This document shows, in pieces, positions 1-10,035 of a stretch of DNA of 64,000 bases. The stretch covers positions 42,985,088-43,049,087 of the forward strand of contig CM038040.1 in the NCBI GenBank assembly GCA_021397845.1, given 5' to 3'. Under the pieces are notes generated by a model. That model had not been told where the DNA came from, did not search any database, and saw only the letters and a program-made list of their open reading frames with translations. The position numbers and the translations under genes were made by a program. This stretch comes from Areca catechu (Eukaryota; Streptophyta; Magnoliopsida; Arecales; Arecaceae). Every line of letters begins with the position of its first letter. The stretch's first letter is position 1.

Positions 1-578
1 TGCAATCAGGGATTTAAGGTGGGACACCATCATTCATGGAGAAAGTATTTAGGGCTAGCAGTCAAAGTAGCCTACGTGCAGGTCATTCGACATCTCCTTA
101 ACACAGCTCACATTCCATCGGTACAAGCTTTTCTGCACCACCAAATTAGTTCGATGACACTTATAGACATAGTTGGGGATGACATAATGTGTTTGTTGGT
201 CTGGTGAAGTTATGATTCACGCTTTTGTCATTTTCTAGTTTAGTGAAGTTAACATTTTGCTTAACTAGACTTGTTACATATGCTTGAATGACATATTATA
301 AGTGTTTCTTGTTAATATCACTATGTTTATGTTGCATTACCTGCTCTAAATTTCTGTATGCTATTATGTCATCTTCATAGGATATATGTATGTGTATCTT
401 TTTGGCCTTAATATCAATGAAATAGTACTTAAATCTCTCGTATCGTAGTTGATTGTTTCTTTACAATTTCTTTCGGTAATCTAAATAGTTCCATCAGGTT
501 AAATGCTTATCAATTGATGATAGTAATTACACATGAAGTATATTTTATATGTGCATTTCTAATTCAAATTTTATTTAG
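1..578. other. AT-rich stretch without a recognised gene
   Basis: No domain is recognisable on either strand. A 62-codon reading frame begins at position 19 on the plus strand but resembles nothing I know. The stretch lies directly upstream of the Harbinger-type transposase remnant and may be its 5' flank or leader. Confidence 0.4.
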
Positions 579-1952
579 ATGTCTCTCTCGAATCAGCTAT
601 TGCAATTCATTATTGATGAGGAAGATTTTTGGGATGATGTTGTTAAGACATTGTTAAGTACTGGAATTATTCAACTGGAGGATTATAACATACATTACAA
701 GAGACCTTGTCAAACCTGTCCATTTTCAGGTCATAATCTCATTACATACATTATGTGTGGGCATCTTGATAGGGGTTACTCCCTTTTTCGAATGACAAAT
801 AACATGTTCTAACAACTAGAACAGTTGCTTGTCTCACGAGGAGTTATAAGTGCCACTCGAAACATATCATCTACTGAACAATTGGCTTTCTTTTTGTACT
901 GCGTAAGGCATGGTGTCAGCAATAGAGTTTTGGCCAAAACTTTTCAACATTCAGGTGAGACGATATCAAGGTACTTTAACAAAATACTTAAAAAAATTTG
1001 TTCCCTAAAGCATGAATTCATAATTCAACCAACTAAGCATGTGGGTGTGCATCCATGAATTCGTGAAAACAACCTCTTCCATCCATTCTTCATGGTACAA
1101 TTCACATCATTGTCTAATTAGTAAACTACATGAAATTGATGATTTGATTTACTTTGGATATGTTTCATCAAAGAATGCTATAGGTGCTGTTGATGGTACA
1201 CACATACCTGCTCGAATAAAGAAGAGCAAACAATCTCAATTCAGGAATCGCAAGGGAACACTTTCTCAAAACATTATGGCTGCTGCTTCATTTGATCACA
1301 CTTTTCTTTTCATCTGTACTGGCTAGGAGGGCTCTGCAGCTAACATACGTGTTTTGCATTGGTGTGTGGAGTCCGATCATTTCATAGTCCCAGAAGGTAT
1401 CGAATGCCTTACTAATAATTCATTTAATTATTTATCTTTGACACTATCATTGAGTTTATATCAACAAATTATATATTTTAGAAAAATATTACCTTGTTGA
1501 CTCTGGATGTGCAAATACTGATAAGTTCCTTGCTCCTTATCGGAGAAATAGGTACCACTTGAGTACATTCAACAATCCTCGATCTTATTGATATTCCAAC
1601 AATCGAGATCTATACAACCATAGACATGCACAATTACGCAATTGTGTAGAGAATGTCTTTTGGATTTTGAAGAAACATTTTAAGATTTTGAGGACTGCTA
1701 TACCGTTTTCATTCAAGGTACAGAAGCGGATAGTAATAGATGTTGCATTATTCATAATTTTATGAGAGCAACTAGGGAAATGACAAGTATTTCAACATGT
1801 CATTAGCACCAATACCTCCTAACCATGACGAGGATGACATAGATACTTTAGTTCTTGTCAGTGATGATGAATGCCATAGAGGGAAAGATCTACAAAATTC
1901 TATATCTAATAGGCTATGGGTTGATCATCTACATGGGGGTATGTGCAAATGA
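579..1952 (+). pseudogene. PIF/Harbinger-type DDE transposase remnant
   Basis: This is a broken DDE endonuclease of the PIF/Harbinger (HARBI1-like) group, which cuts and pastes its own transposon. The N-terminal part lies in pieces at 579-812 and 825-1058; the second piece has a helix-turn-helix-like segment ending in GETISRYFNKILKKI. After a frameshift near 1040-1060 comes the first catalytic block, AIGAVDGTHIPAR. The second is YLVDSGCANTDKFLAPYR, with its Asp codon at 1499-1501. The third is the Glu region NCVENVFWILKKHFKIL near 1640-1690. A plausible GT-AG intron spans 1397-1481 and joins in phase between blocks one and two. The tail 1797-1952 ends in a segment like Harbinger C-termini (SNRLWVDHL). 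Damage: a TAG at 1324-1326 where the family has Trp, a stop near 1588, and frameshifts. No terminal inverted repeats or target duplication were identified. The family call is strong; the exon limits are approximate. Confidence 0.88.
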
Positions 1953-2117
1953 ATGAAAAGAAAATGACATACCTTTTTATTCCTCCAAATAGGGATTTAT
2001 TTCATATTTTCTTAGGTCACTTTTTTGTTAATTTACATTACTACGTATAATGTTATGTTATTTTTTTCTTATACAGGAAGGTGAGGTGCTCGTTAATTAT
2101 CTCCACTAATATCATTT

Positions 2118-2879
2118 GGAAAGTACTATGTGGTATTTAAGGATTGTTGAAGGGGAGTTTATGAGTCATGGGCTGATTGTCAGCATGAAGTTTCTAGTTA
2201 CAACCATGCATTATATAAAAAGTATAGGACACAATCAGAGGCATTTAATACATTTGACAAATATGTACAAGGTCTGAACAATCCTAGTCTACATCAATAT
2301 GCTATCAATGAGGTTGAGGCTAGAATGGCAACGGGTCGGGTTTGGGTTGGGTCACCCAAAACCCATACCCGTCCCGCTAAAAAATTATCCGTCCCATATC
2401 CATCTCCGGTCGGGTATAAAAAAATTACGTGTGGATCGGGTCGGGTCGGGTATACCCGGTCTCATAAAACTTAGTTTATTTAAAAACTAAACGGGTCGGG
2501 TCAAGTCAGGTCGGGTATATCTATCCCATATCCAATTTACTTAAATATTTTATAAACATAATTTTTTTTTATATATAAATGGGTTGGGTTCGGGTCGAGA
2601 TGTACTACTACATGTACCCGACCTGAACCCGAGTCGGGTTTTTTTATATAACCCATATCCGTTTATAAATTAGGCTGGTCGGGTTTTACCCACCCTATTA
2701 GGATCGGATCGGGTCGAATACCCATCGGATCGGTAAAAATTGCCACCCTAGTTGAGACAGACAACATTATTGATGATAGGGGCATTAATGGTCACTCACG
2801 ATATGCCTTAATGTTTGTTGTAGTACTTGCCATCCTCATAGGCTATGTGCTGGGCTTGCTGACATGTAGTGATAAATGA
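2118..2879 (+). pseudogene. RNase H1 N-terminal/viroplasmin-like ORF with membrane tail, split by hAT element
   Basis: The left part (2118-2320) encodes GKYYVVF, then GVYESWADC and HALYKKYRTQSEAF, the pattern of the small Caulimovirus VI/RNase H1 N-terminal fold (Pfam PF01693 type) that binds RNA-DNA hybrids. The right part (2751-2879) encodes a hydrophobic run, ALMFVVVLAILIGYVLGLL, followed by a short polar end and a TGA stop. A non-autonomous hAT element (2321-2750) separates the parts. If its two 8-bp target copies are collapsed to one, the frame runs on from domain to membrane tail without a stop, so the two halves were probably one reading frame. A TGA lies inside the domain at about position 2148, between YVVFKDC and RGVYESW, and no start codon is evident upstream. 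A splice acceptor-like site lies near 2076. I infer an old host or captured gene that is now dead; a role cannot be given. Confidence 0.6.
2313..2758. mobile_element. Non-autonomous hAT element 1 with 8-bp target duplication
   Basis: The element spans 2321-2750 (430 bp). It starts TAGAATGGCAA and ends TTGCCACCCTA, which are imperfect inverted repeats of the hAT type. It is flanked by GTTGAGGC (2313-2320) and GTTGAGAC (2751-2758), an 8-bp target duplication with one mismatch. The interior is rich in GGGTCGGGT-like blocks and carries no transposase. It sits inside the reading frame described for 2118-2879. Confidence 0.85.
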
Positions 2880-3001
2880 AATTATTCCTTTAAAATTTAT
2901 TTATGCTATATTATTAAGATTCGTTACTGACTGTATGCTGAATGTTGCATTTTCTTGTGTGCCAAAAGTATTGCTATGTTTCTCTTGTGTGCCAAATTCA
3001 G

Positions 3002-3355
3002 ATTGCTTTTATTTCACTAACATATATGGATGATACTGTGTTTGTTGTCAGAGTAAACATGGTAAGGAAGAGACTATGTATGGCTTGTGTCATTTGTTTC
3101 ATTAACTTATTGTTTATATTAGGTTAATCATGGTTGAATGGTATCAGGTGAGTTAGATACATTATTTTGAAGTTTCATATTGCTTTTATTTCACTGACAT
3201 ATATGGATGATACGATGTTTGTTATCAAAGTAAACATAGTAAGGAAGGGACTATGTATGGCTTATGTCATTTGTTTCATTAACTTGCTGTTTCCATCAGG
3301 TTAATCATGGTTGAATGGTATCAGGTGAGTCCAATACATTATTTTGAAGCTTCCG
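3002..3355. repeat. 177-bp direct tandem duplication
   Basis: Two copies (3002-3178 and 3179-3355) both begin ATTGCTTTTATTTCACT and share landmarks such as CATATATGGATGATAC and GGTTAATCATGGTTGAATGG. They differ by scattered substitutions, so the duplication is not recent. Short reading frames run through both copies, but I recognise no product. Confidence 0.8.
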
Positions 3356-5409
3356 GTTTTATTTGTGGCAATGATGAGGGGCTGCCCATTTGTTTCATAT
3401 CTTATTATATATCACAGGAGAAGCACAAGTGTGTCAGATTGTGTGCCATTCTATCACTCGAAGATGAGATCACCATGCTTCATGGTTCATTACATGGTTG
3501 CTTCTAGCAGTTGTCAGGCTACATCATGCTATATGAAAGGAAGCATTCGATTGTCTTGTATAATGTTGTTGAAGCTAAGTTGCTCATTTGGTTGTATTTT
3601 TATTAATGCTAACTGCAAGCTCAAGTAGATTTTAAGACATCCATGTCAATGTTAAAGCCTTTGCTCCCTATATTGAAATTTCCTACTGGTTTGTCAATGT
3701 TAGACATGGGAGTTGGATGGAATTGTGGATTCAACTGTATTGATAAACAATGTCTGTAAATGTTATTTCTTGTGATTGTTAGATGTGTTATTTGTCTTGC
3801 TATAATGTTATGATGCAGTTTGAATATACAGGTCATTGTGATATATTACATTATGTAAACATTAATATAATGTGATGCATATTCCAGGTAATTTCTCAAT
3901 ATACTTGTGGGTCTTGTTATGATCTTCATTACTGGTGATACATTTATTTTTTGATGCTAATCTAAGGGGAGTTTTTTGAATTTTTTTTATAAGTTTATTA
4001 TTACTCTTATATATGGCTAGAATGTAGTAGGGCTGGCCCGATAAGCTTCAGGCCGGATCGAAGTTGGGCAGGATTTCGGGTCAGGCCTCAAGTACATAGG
4101 GCTGGGCTTCAGGCTTCATAAGAGAGCCTATTCAAATTTCAGGCTAGGCTCGGGTCGTTGCGAATGCGTGGCACCGATCTACCTTCCCTGGTCCCGGTAG
4201 GTGCACCCGACAAACACTATCCTTGTGCGACCCTGCGATCCGAGGGGTCTCCGACCTTTTCATTTATTCTACTTCTACTACCTTTTATTAATATGGTGTA
4301 ACAGGTTACCGAGCATATTGATCTCACTCCCCTGGTCCCGGCACCGTGCAATAGGTCTAGACACAAGGACCGTGCATGACTCCACCGCCCCCTGCATCAC
4401 CTGTTCTAAATTTTGGACTACAGAGGTCACCGATATGGCAGTCACTGATCGGCATGATAGTGATATCGGGCCATCTACATGTGCAGCCAGTCAGTGATCA
4501 CGTGGTGTTCTCATCAATCATGCTGCGCAACCGGTTCGAGCATCATGGCAGTGCACAGCTCCACTGCATGCAGCGCCCATCGGTGCAGCATAGCCGACTG
4601 AAACGCATGCATACATATATTAATATTTTATAATATACATAATAATAATATAAATTATTATTTTTATTATAATATATTATTATAATGTATATACAAATAT
4701 ATTATAATATATTACTATATTTTATAATATATAAATAATAATATATATTTAAGAAAAATAATTTATTTATTTATATTTTTCATAATTCTAGTTAGGGGTA
4801 TTTTGGGAATTTAGAAAAGTTCTCCCTCTATTCATGATGGAATATAGCTTTGTTTCCATGTCAACCAAACACCATTTGGAATAACACTGCATTAATTGCA
4901 TTGGAATAAAATTCTAATTCCACATTCTTAACCAAACAGAAATCTAGAATAACAGCTATTCTCAAATAATTGTTATCCCTATTCCAGGAATAACTTTTTG
5001 CCATCCAAACACTACCTATATGTTTTGGTCCCTACTCCCCTCCACATATTCAAAGCATAAATTTCCAACATTGCAATTTAAGTTGAGTTCATCTTTCTGA
5101 CTAGGTATGACTCCTAATAGCAGTAGAAATCATATCCATTTAATACGGTCTAGATCCCTCTTTCTTCCTTAGCTTTATTCATTAAAAAAAAATTATGAAA
5201 AACAAAATAACTTTATTATCTTCATTGAAATTTTGTTTGATATATTTTAGAGTTATTAATAATAATATATAGACTCCATACAAGAAAAATAATAATAATC
5301 GATGCAGAATCATATTAATAAAAAAAAATAATAACAACTGATACAAAATCATACTAATAAAAAAAATTATATAGAGTCAAATTAATAAAGGAAAGAATCA
5401 TTGGATTAT
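3356..5409. other. Gene-free stretch with repeat fragments and an AT-rich block
   Basis: Nothing codes convincingly here. 4022-4158 holds a GGGCTGGCCCG/GGGTCAGGCC-rich fragment resembling the interiors of the hAT-like elements in this window, but its ends are unclear. 4610-4790 is very AT-rich (TATAATAT motifs). 4850-5030 resembles a small plant repeat (TGGAATAAC...GGAATAAC, CCAAACACTACC), but I could not define its termini. Confidence 0.5.
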
Positions 5410-6043
5410 GTTAACACTAAGACTACAAATGGGTCAAGTTGATCATGGCCCAACCCATATAGAATCGAATTGTTCCATTTTTAAGGACTTGTGGATCTGG
5501 ATCAGGTTCTAAAATTGGACCCTATCTATTTTTTAGGTTGGGTCTAAGTTGTTGAATTCAAACCTGATCCAGTCCGATCCGCACATGATAATACCATTAA
5601 GATCTAAACTTGTTTAAACCTCTAGATTATAATTTAAGATTTGTATAGACCATATTTTTAATATAAGGATAGATTTAAAATTAGCTTTATATTTTATTTT
5701 GATTTGAGAGAAATATTATTTATTATTTATTTTGTGTGGTTAATAATAGTTAGTTATATGGTAATTAAAATATAATTGGCTATATTTGATCTGAACATAA
5801 CTTGAATCTTATTCAGATATGAGTTTTTTTTGGATTGGGGCCAGATAATACATAAACTTGACTTGATTCGAATGATACGTTGGATCAAAAAAATTGGCTG
5901 TAGACTCGATCCGATTCGACCCGATCTAATCTTCGATTTTACTGGATCTGAACCTAATATTAGAACCCGATCAAGAAACATGATCGAGTCAGGTTCACTC
6001 ATGACCCTATCTAACCTAATCCATTTGCATCCCTAGTTAACAT
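5410..6043. mobile_element. Non-autonomous hAT-like element 2 with 8-bp target duplication
   Basis: The element spans 5418-6035 (618 bp). Its ends match as inverted repeats in 13 of 18 positions when aligned from CTAAGACTACAAATGG at the left and CCATTTGCATCCCTAG at the right. Flanks GTTAACAC (5410-5417) and GTTAACAT (6036-6043) form an 8-bp target duplication with one mismatch. The interior has GATCCGATTCGACCCGAT-type motifs and no transposase; reading frames inside are compositional. Confidence 0.78.
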
Positions 6044-6619
6044 ATCCCCCTCAAATTCAAGATGGTAGTATAAGTATCAACTTGAGTTTGGAAATTATTA
6101 TCTTTTTATAGACAAAAATGCCACGAGAAAGAAGGCCCGTGCTCAAAGTATAAATGATTGAAAGTTAATGATCATTGTTGACAAAAAAGCTATATAAAAG
6201 AAGGTTGGTACTAAATTAGAAGATAATTAAAAACCAATAATCCTCGCAGACAAACATAATGTAAAAGAAAAGGAAGATACATTAAATTGAATGATGACAG
6301 AACAAAAGATAAAAAAATATTTATAAAAAAGAAAAAAAATGGTCACAAACTAGATAGTAAAATGACCAAAAAAAGAAAAAATATTTTAAATTGGATAGTA
6401 AAATATCAAAAAAAAAATCTCAATTTGAATGAGGAGCAAAGGTAAACATAACATTTTTAAAAAAATATATGTCAAACTAGATGGTGAATAAGTTAGAGAA
6501 AGAAAAATATCCAAAAAATAAAAAAGGTGGCAAATAATAGTTGCAGGTTAATCTAAAAAAAGGATCCTTGGATCATCTATCAAAAAATAGATGATCTGTA
6601 GATCCAATAAAAATAATAT
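6044..6619. other. A-rich stretch without a gene
   Basis: Purine-rich sequence with repeated AAAAAAGAAAA runs and several similar phrases such as AAATTGGATAGTAAAAT. No coding potential was seen. It abuts the copia remnant that begins near 6620. Confidence 0.45.
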
Positions 6620-8164
6620 GTTCCACTAGTGCTCTTTCTATATGACTTACATTTAGCAAAATCAGTATCTAAGTATGCAATAAGATCAATTGATAATTAT
6701 CTAGAATACCACAAGCTAATATTAATAGTGTCAGATAAATATCTAAGTATTTTTTTAATAGCTAATAAATATGATTCCTTAGGATTTGACCGATACCTAG
6801 TACACATGTAAACATTACACAATATCTACTCTACTTATAGTAAGATACAATAAAGAGATAGTAATATTTCTATATAATTTTTTATCAATACTCTTATCAT
6901 TCTCATCTTTGTCAAGCTTACAAGAGGGACTCATGGGTGTGCCAAAAGATTTTGTTATCTCCATCCCAAGCTTCTTTACTATCTCTTTAGTGTACTTAGC
7001 TTGGTTGATGAAGATATCCTCTTTTGTTTGCTTGATTTGAAGTCCAAGCAAGAAATTTAGCTCTCCCATCATACTCATCTCAAACTCTTTATATATTAAC
7101 TTAGCAAACTCTTAACAAAGAACTTCATCAGTGGTACCAAATATAATATCAACATAAATTTGTACCACTAATAAGTTATCATTCTTTCTTTTCAAAAATA
7201 ATATGGTATCTGTATATATTACCTCTTATAAAATCATTTTCAAGTAAAAAATTATTTAATCTATCATACCATGCATGTGGGGCTTGTTTTAAACCATAGA
7301 TAGCTTTATGAAGTTTAAAAACATAATTTGAATAAGTTTGATCTTCAAAACTAAGTGATTGTTCTATATAAATATCTTCTACTATGCATCCATCAAAAAA
7401 TATACTTTTAATATCCATTTGGTATAATTTGAAATCTATGAAATATGTAAATGCATGTAATAATCTAATTACCTCTAATCTAGCAACAAGTACAAAAGTT
7501 TTATCAAAATCAATGTTCTCTTCTTGATTATATTCTTTAGCAACTAGTTTGGCTTTGTTTCTAGTTATTGTTCTATTTTCATCTAACTTATTTTTAAAGA
7601 CTTATTTAGTCTCAATTATTGAAATATTAGGTGGTTTTCTAGTAGAGTCCAAACTTTATTTCTTTCAAATTAATTTAGTTCTTCTTACATTGTCTTAATC
7701 CAATTAGAATCTTTTTCAACTTCTTATATACTTTTAGATTCAATTTGAGATATGAAAACTAAATAAATATATATATTTCTAAGAGAAGATTGAGTTCTTA
7801 TCCTTTTTGATAGATCACCTATGATTAATTATTAGAATATTCATGGGCATACCTCCACTCTTTAGGTAGATCATTATATTTTGATGAGATTTTCTCTTCT
7901 TCTTCCCCATTCTTTTGATTTTCTTTAGCATTCTTAGAGGGTGCATTTTTAAATGTCAAGTTTTTCATTCTTTGAAGACATGTTTCATTATCCAAAATAT
8001 CTTCTTTTCTAAAAGATTTATCATTAGATTTATCAAAAACTATATGCATAAATTCTTTAATAACAAGAATTTTTTTACTGAAGACTATGTATGCCTTGCT
8101 AGATGTGAAGTATCCTAGAAAGATATCCCCATCTAACTTGATATCAAATTTATCTAAATTTCTT
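6620..8164 (-). pseudogene. Ty1/copia pol remnant (reverse transcriptase to RNase H)
   Basis: Read on the minus strand, this is the reverse transcriptase of a Ty1/copia retrotransposon, which copies element RNA into DNA. The frame near 7179-7418 encodes KAIYGLKQAPHAWYDRL, the typical copia RVT_2 block. The frame near 6815-7078 encodes MSMMGELNFLLGLQIKQ and INQAKYTKEIVKKLGM. RNase H-like sequence follows toward 6620. The catalytic motif near 7150 reads YVD-IIF: one of the two Asp residues of YVDD is missing through an in-frame loss, so this copy would be inactive. Several frameshifts interrupt the frame. Upstream coding sequence (7825-8160) continues until it is cut by LTR element A at about 8165. 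The relative at 10036-11834 is the same family. Confidence 0.88.
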
Positions 8165-9815
8165 TGTTGCCGCCTAGATCACCATGGCCTAGAGCTTTGG
8201 TGGGACCCGATGGAGCTGACCTCCATGGGAGCATCAGGCTCTTTATCTTCGCACCTTCGTGGCTGGTCGGTCCTGCAAGAAAGGAGACACGGGCTGGGGA
8301 TCTTGACGGGGATACTCCGATGGTCAAGTTAGTAAGGCGACCAAGGAAAATAAACCCTCTATGGTGGAGGCTTGGGATGCCTCTATGTAGAGGGATATAG
8401 AAGAGAATAAAAAAATTAGAGTTTCTGGGATGCAAGGGGGTTGTTTACTATTTCGGCCTTTGTCTTTCTTGCTCTTTTGCCTTCTCTCTCTTGGTTCGCC
8501 CCCATCCAGGAGGTCCCTCTTATCGTTATATAGGAATTGATTCTGCCAAACTGGGTCTAGAGCCTCGGTTAGGTGCTTCTCCTAGAGCATCCCCTGTGGA
8601 AGGGATACAAGCTCGACACCACCCAGTTGGACAGGGTCTGATGTTCCCAAGAGATGGAATTCTTGTAGGGGATATGGTTGGCATGTTGTAAAGCCTGCCC
8701 TCTGGTAGGGCGATCCCCTGTAGAAAGTATAGGTGGCATGCCACAAGGCCTGGAGCCATAATTGAGCACTCCACTTGTAGGGGGTGCAAATAGCATGCTA
8801 TAGGGACTGGAACCCTGGCAGAGAATTTCTCTTGTGGGAAGTGCAGACGGCATGCCATAGGACCTAGAGCTTTGGTGGACCACCCCTCTTATGGAAAGTG
8901 CAAATGGCTTGCTACAGGGCCTGGAACCCTGGTGGACCACCCCTCTTGCTGGAGATGCAGACAGCATGCTACATGGCTTGGAGCCTTGGTAGACCACTCC
9001 TCTTGCAAGAGATGCGGACAGCATGCTATAGGGCCTGGAGCCTTGATAGAGCACTCCACTAGTAGGAGGTGTGGCCGGCATGCTGTAGGGCCTGGAACTT
9101 CGATGAAGCACGTGCCTCCATGAGAGTTGATGTCGGTCTGGTGGAGATGGTGACATTGCACCCCTATATCACCATCTAGAAATCTCTCATGTCTATCTTC
9201 CGATAGTCATATCCCATCTTTTACTATTCCTCCCGTCATGGTCGGGGGATGTCTTCTTGCCTTCGGGGACTTGGTCTCGCCAGGAGCTCGACTGGTCTAA
9301 AGCTCTCTTCAACCAAGAGCCCACCTTAGACAGAATCCCTCACCAAGGCCGAGGCTATAGAAGCCAATGTTTGGGCCATGGCTGACTTGGTGCCCGACCT
9401 GGAGGCATGGGTGAAGTTGTTGGAGACTGAGCTTGAGGCCTTCTAGGACACCATCAAGGAGCTCAAGGATCGGGCGGAGGATCACGATGTCGAGACCATG
9501 AAGCAGGAGAAGCTCATCCATGACTTGGAAGACCGGTTGGCAGACTCCACTACCACAGTTCTGCACTCGGACGGAGAACTCCAAACTTGCCAGGTACGGT
9601 TAGATCTCTCGAAATCTTGCACCACAGCCACAAAAGAGAATGTGCTCGCCTTTGAGATGGTGATCGGAGTGGCGAAGGAGGAAGCGGTCCAAGCCATCTT
9701 GCAATACAAGGCCTCTAAAGCATTCGAGGATGACGTCAAATCATGGAGAGAGAAATTGAAAAAAAAAGAATGGGAGAAAAGGGTTCGGGATGCCCGAGAT
9801 ATACAGTCAAATTGT
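8165..9815 (+). mobile_element. LTR-type element A (truncated), inserted in copia DNA
   Basis: Begins TGTTGCCGCC next to interrupted copia sequence; the exact left border is blurred by a shared TTTGTTG. Near 8310 it carries GGGGATACTCCGATGGTCAAG, a phrase also found in element B near 11998 (partly) and in element C near 61780, so the three are relatives. A 57-bp tandem array and then a coiled-coil reading frame follow. No right-hand terminus was found; the sequence passes into copia LTR-like DNA at about 9815. Confidence 0.6.
8625..9133. repeat. 57-bp tandem array, about 8 units
   Basis: Landmark GGCATG/AGCATG recurs at 8735, 8792, 8849, 8906, 8963, 9020 and 9077, exactly 57 bp apart, with an earlier divergent unit at 8680. 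Because 57 is 19 codons, open frames run through the array on both strands, with a 19-residue period (minus strand: GSRPYSMLSASLARGVVYQ). I read these frames as a by-product of the period and not as a gene. Confidence 0.9.
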
Positions 9816-9821
9816 TCATGA
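9378..9821 (+). pseudogene. Coiled-coil C-terminal part of a gypsy-type transposon protein
   Basis: A plus-strand frame rich in Glu, Lys, Leu and Ala. It runs from MADLVPDLEAWVKLLETELEAF through a TAG at 9444-9446, then DTIKELKDRAEDHDVE, then MKQEKLIHDLEDRLADSTTT and REKLKKKEWEKRVRDA. The heptad-like spacing of Leu and charged residues suggests a coiled coil. Proteins with the putative gypsy-type transposon domain in plant LTR elements have such a tail, and element C at the right end of the window carries that domain. The N-terminal domain itself is missing here, so this is a fragment. The frame ends where element A merges into copia LTR-like sequence. Confidence 0.5.
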
Positions 9822-10035
9822 GTCGATACTTGGAATTTGCTCAAGTGTTGACACTTCGATGAGTAGACACTTAGGCAAATTTTCAAGTATCAACACTAGA
9901 TCAAAATTTAGGAAAAATTTTAGAAAAATTCAGGAATAATCAGGAATAAATTTGTAAAAACTAAGGAGGGTCTAGGGATTATATAAGATGATATATGAAA
10001 GGACTTTGAACATTTGAAAGAATTCAACAAGGAAT

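Noticed and set aside
4022..4158. Possible fourth hAT-like element
   Set aside because: Interior words are similar but ends and 8-bp duplication were not found.
4850..5030. Possible small MITE (TGGAATAAC and GGAATAAC arms)
   Set aside because: No convincing terminal inverted repeats or target duplication could be set; left as an unassigned repeat.
9309..9886. Minus-strand frames opposite the coiled-coil frame
   Set aside because: Shadows of the plus-strand frame; no domain.
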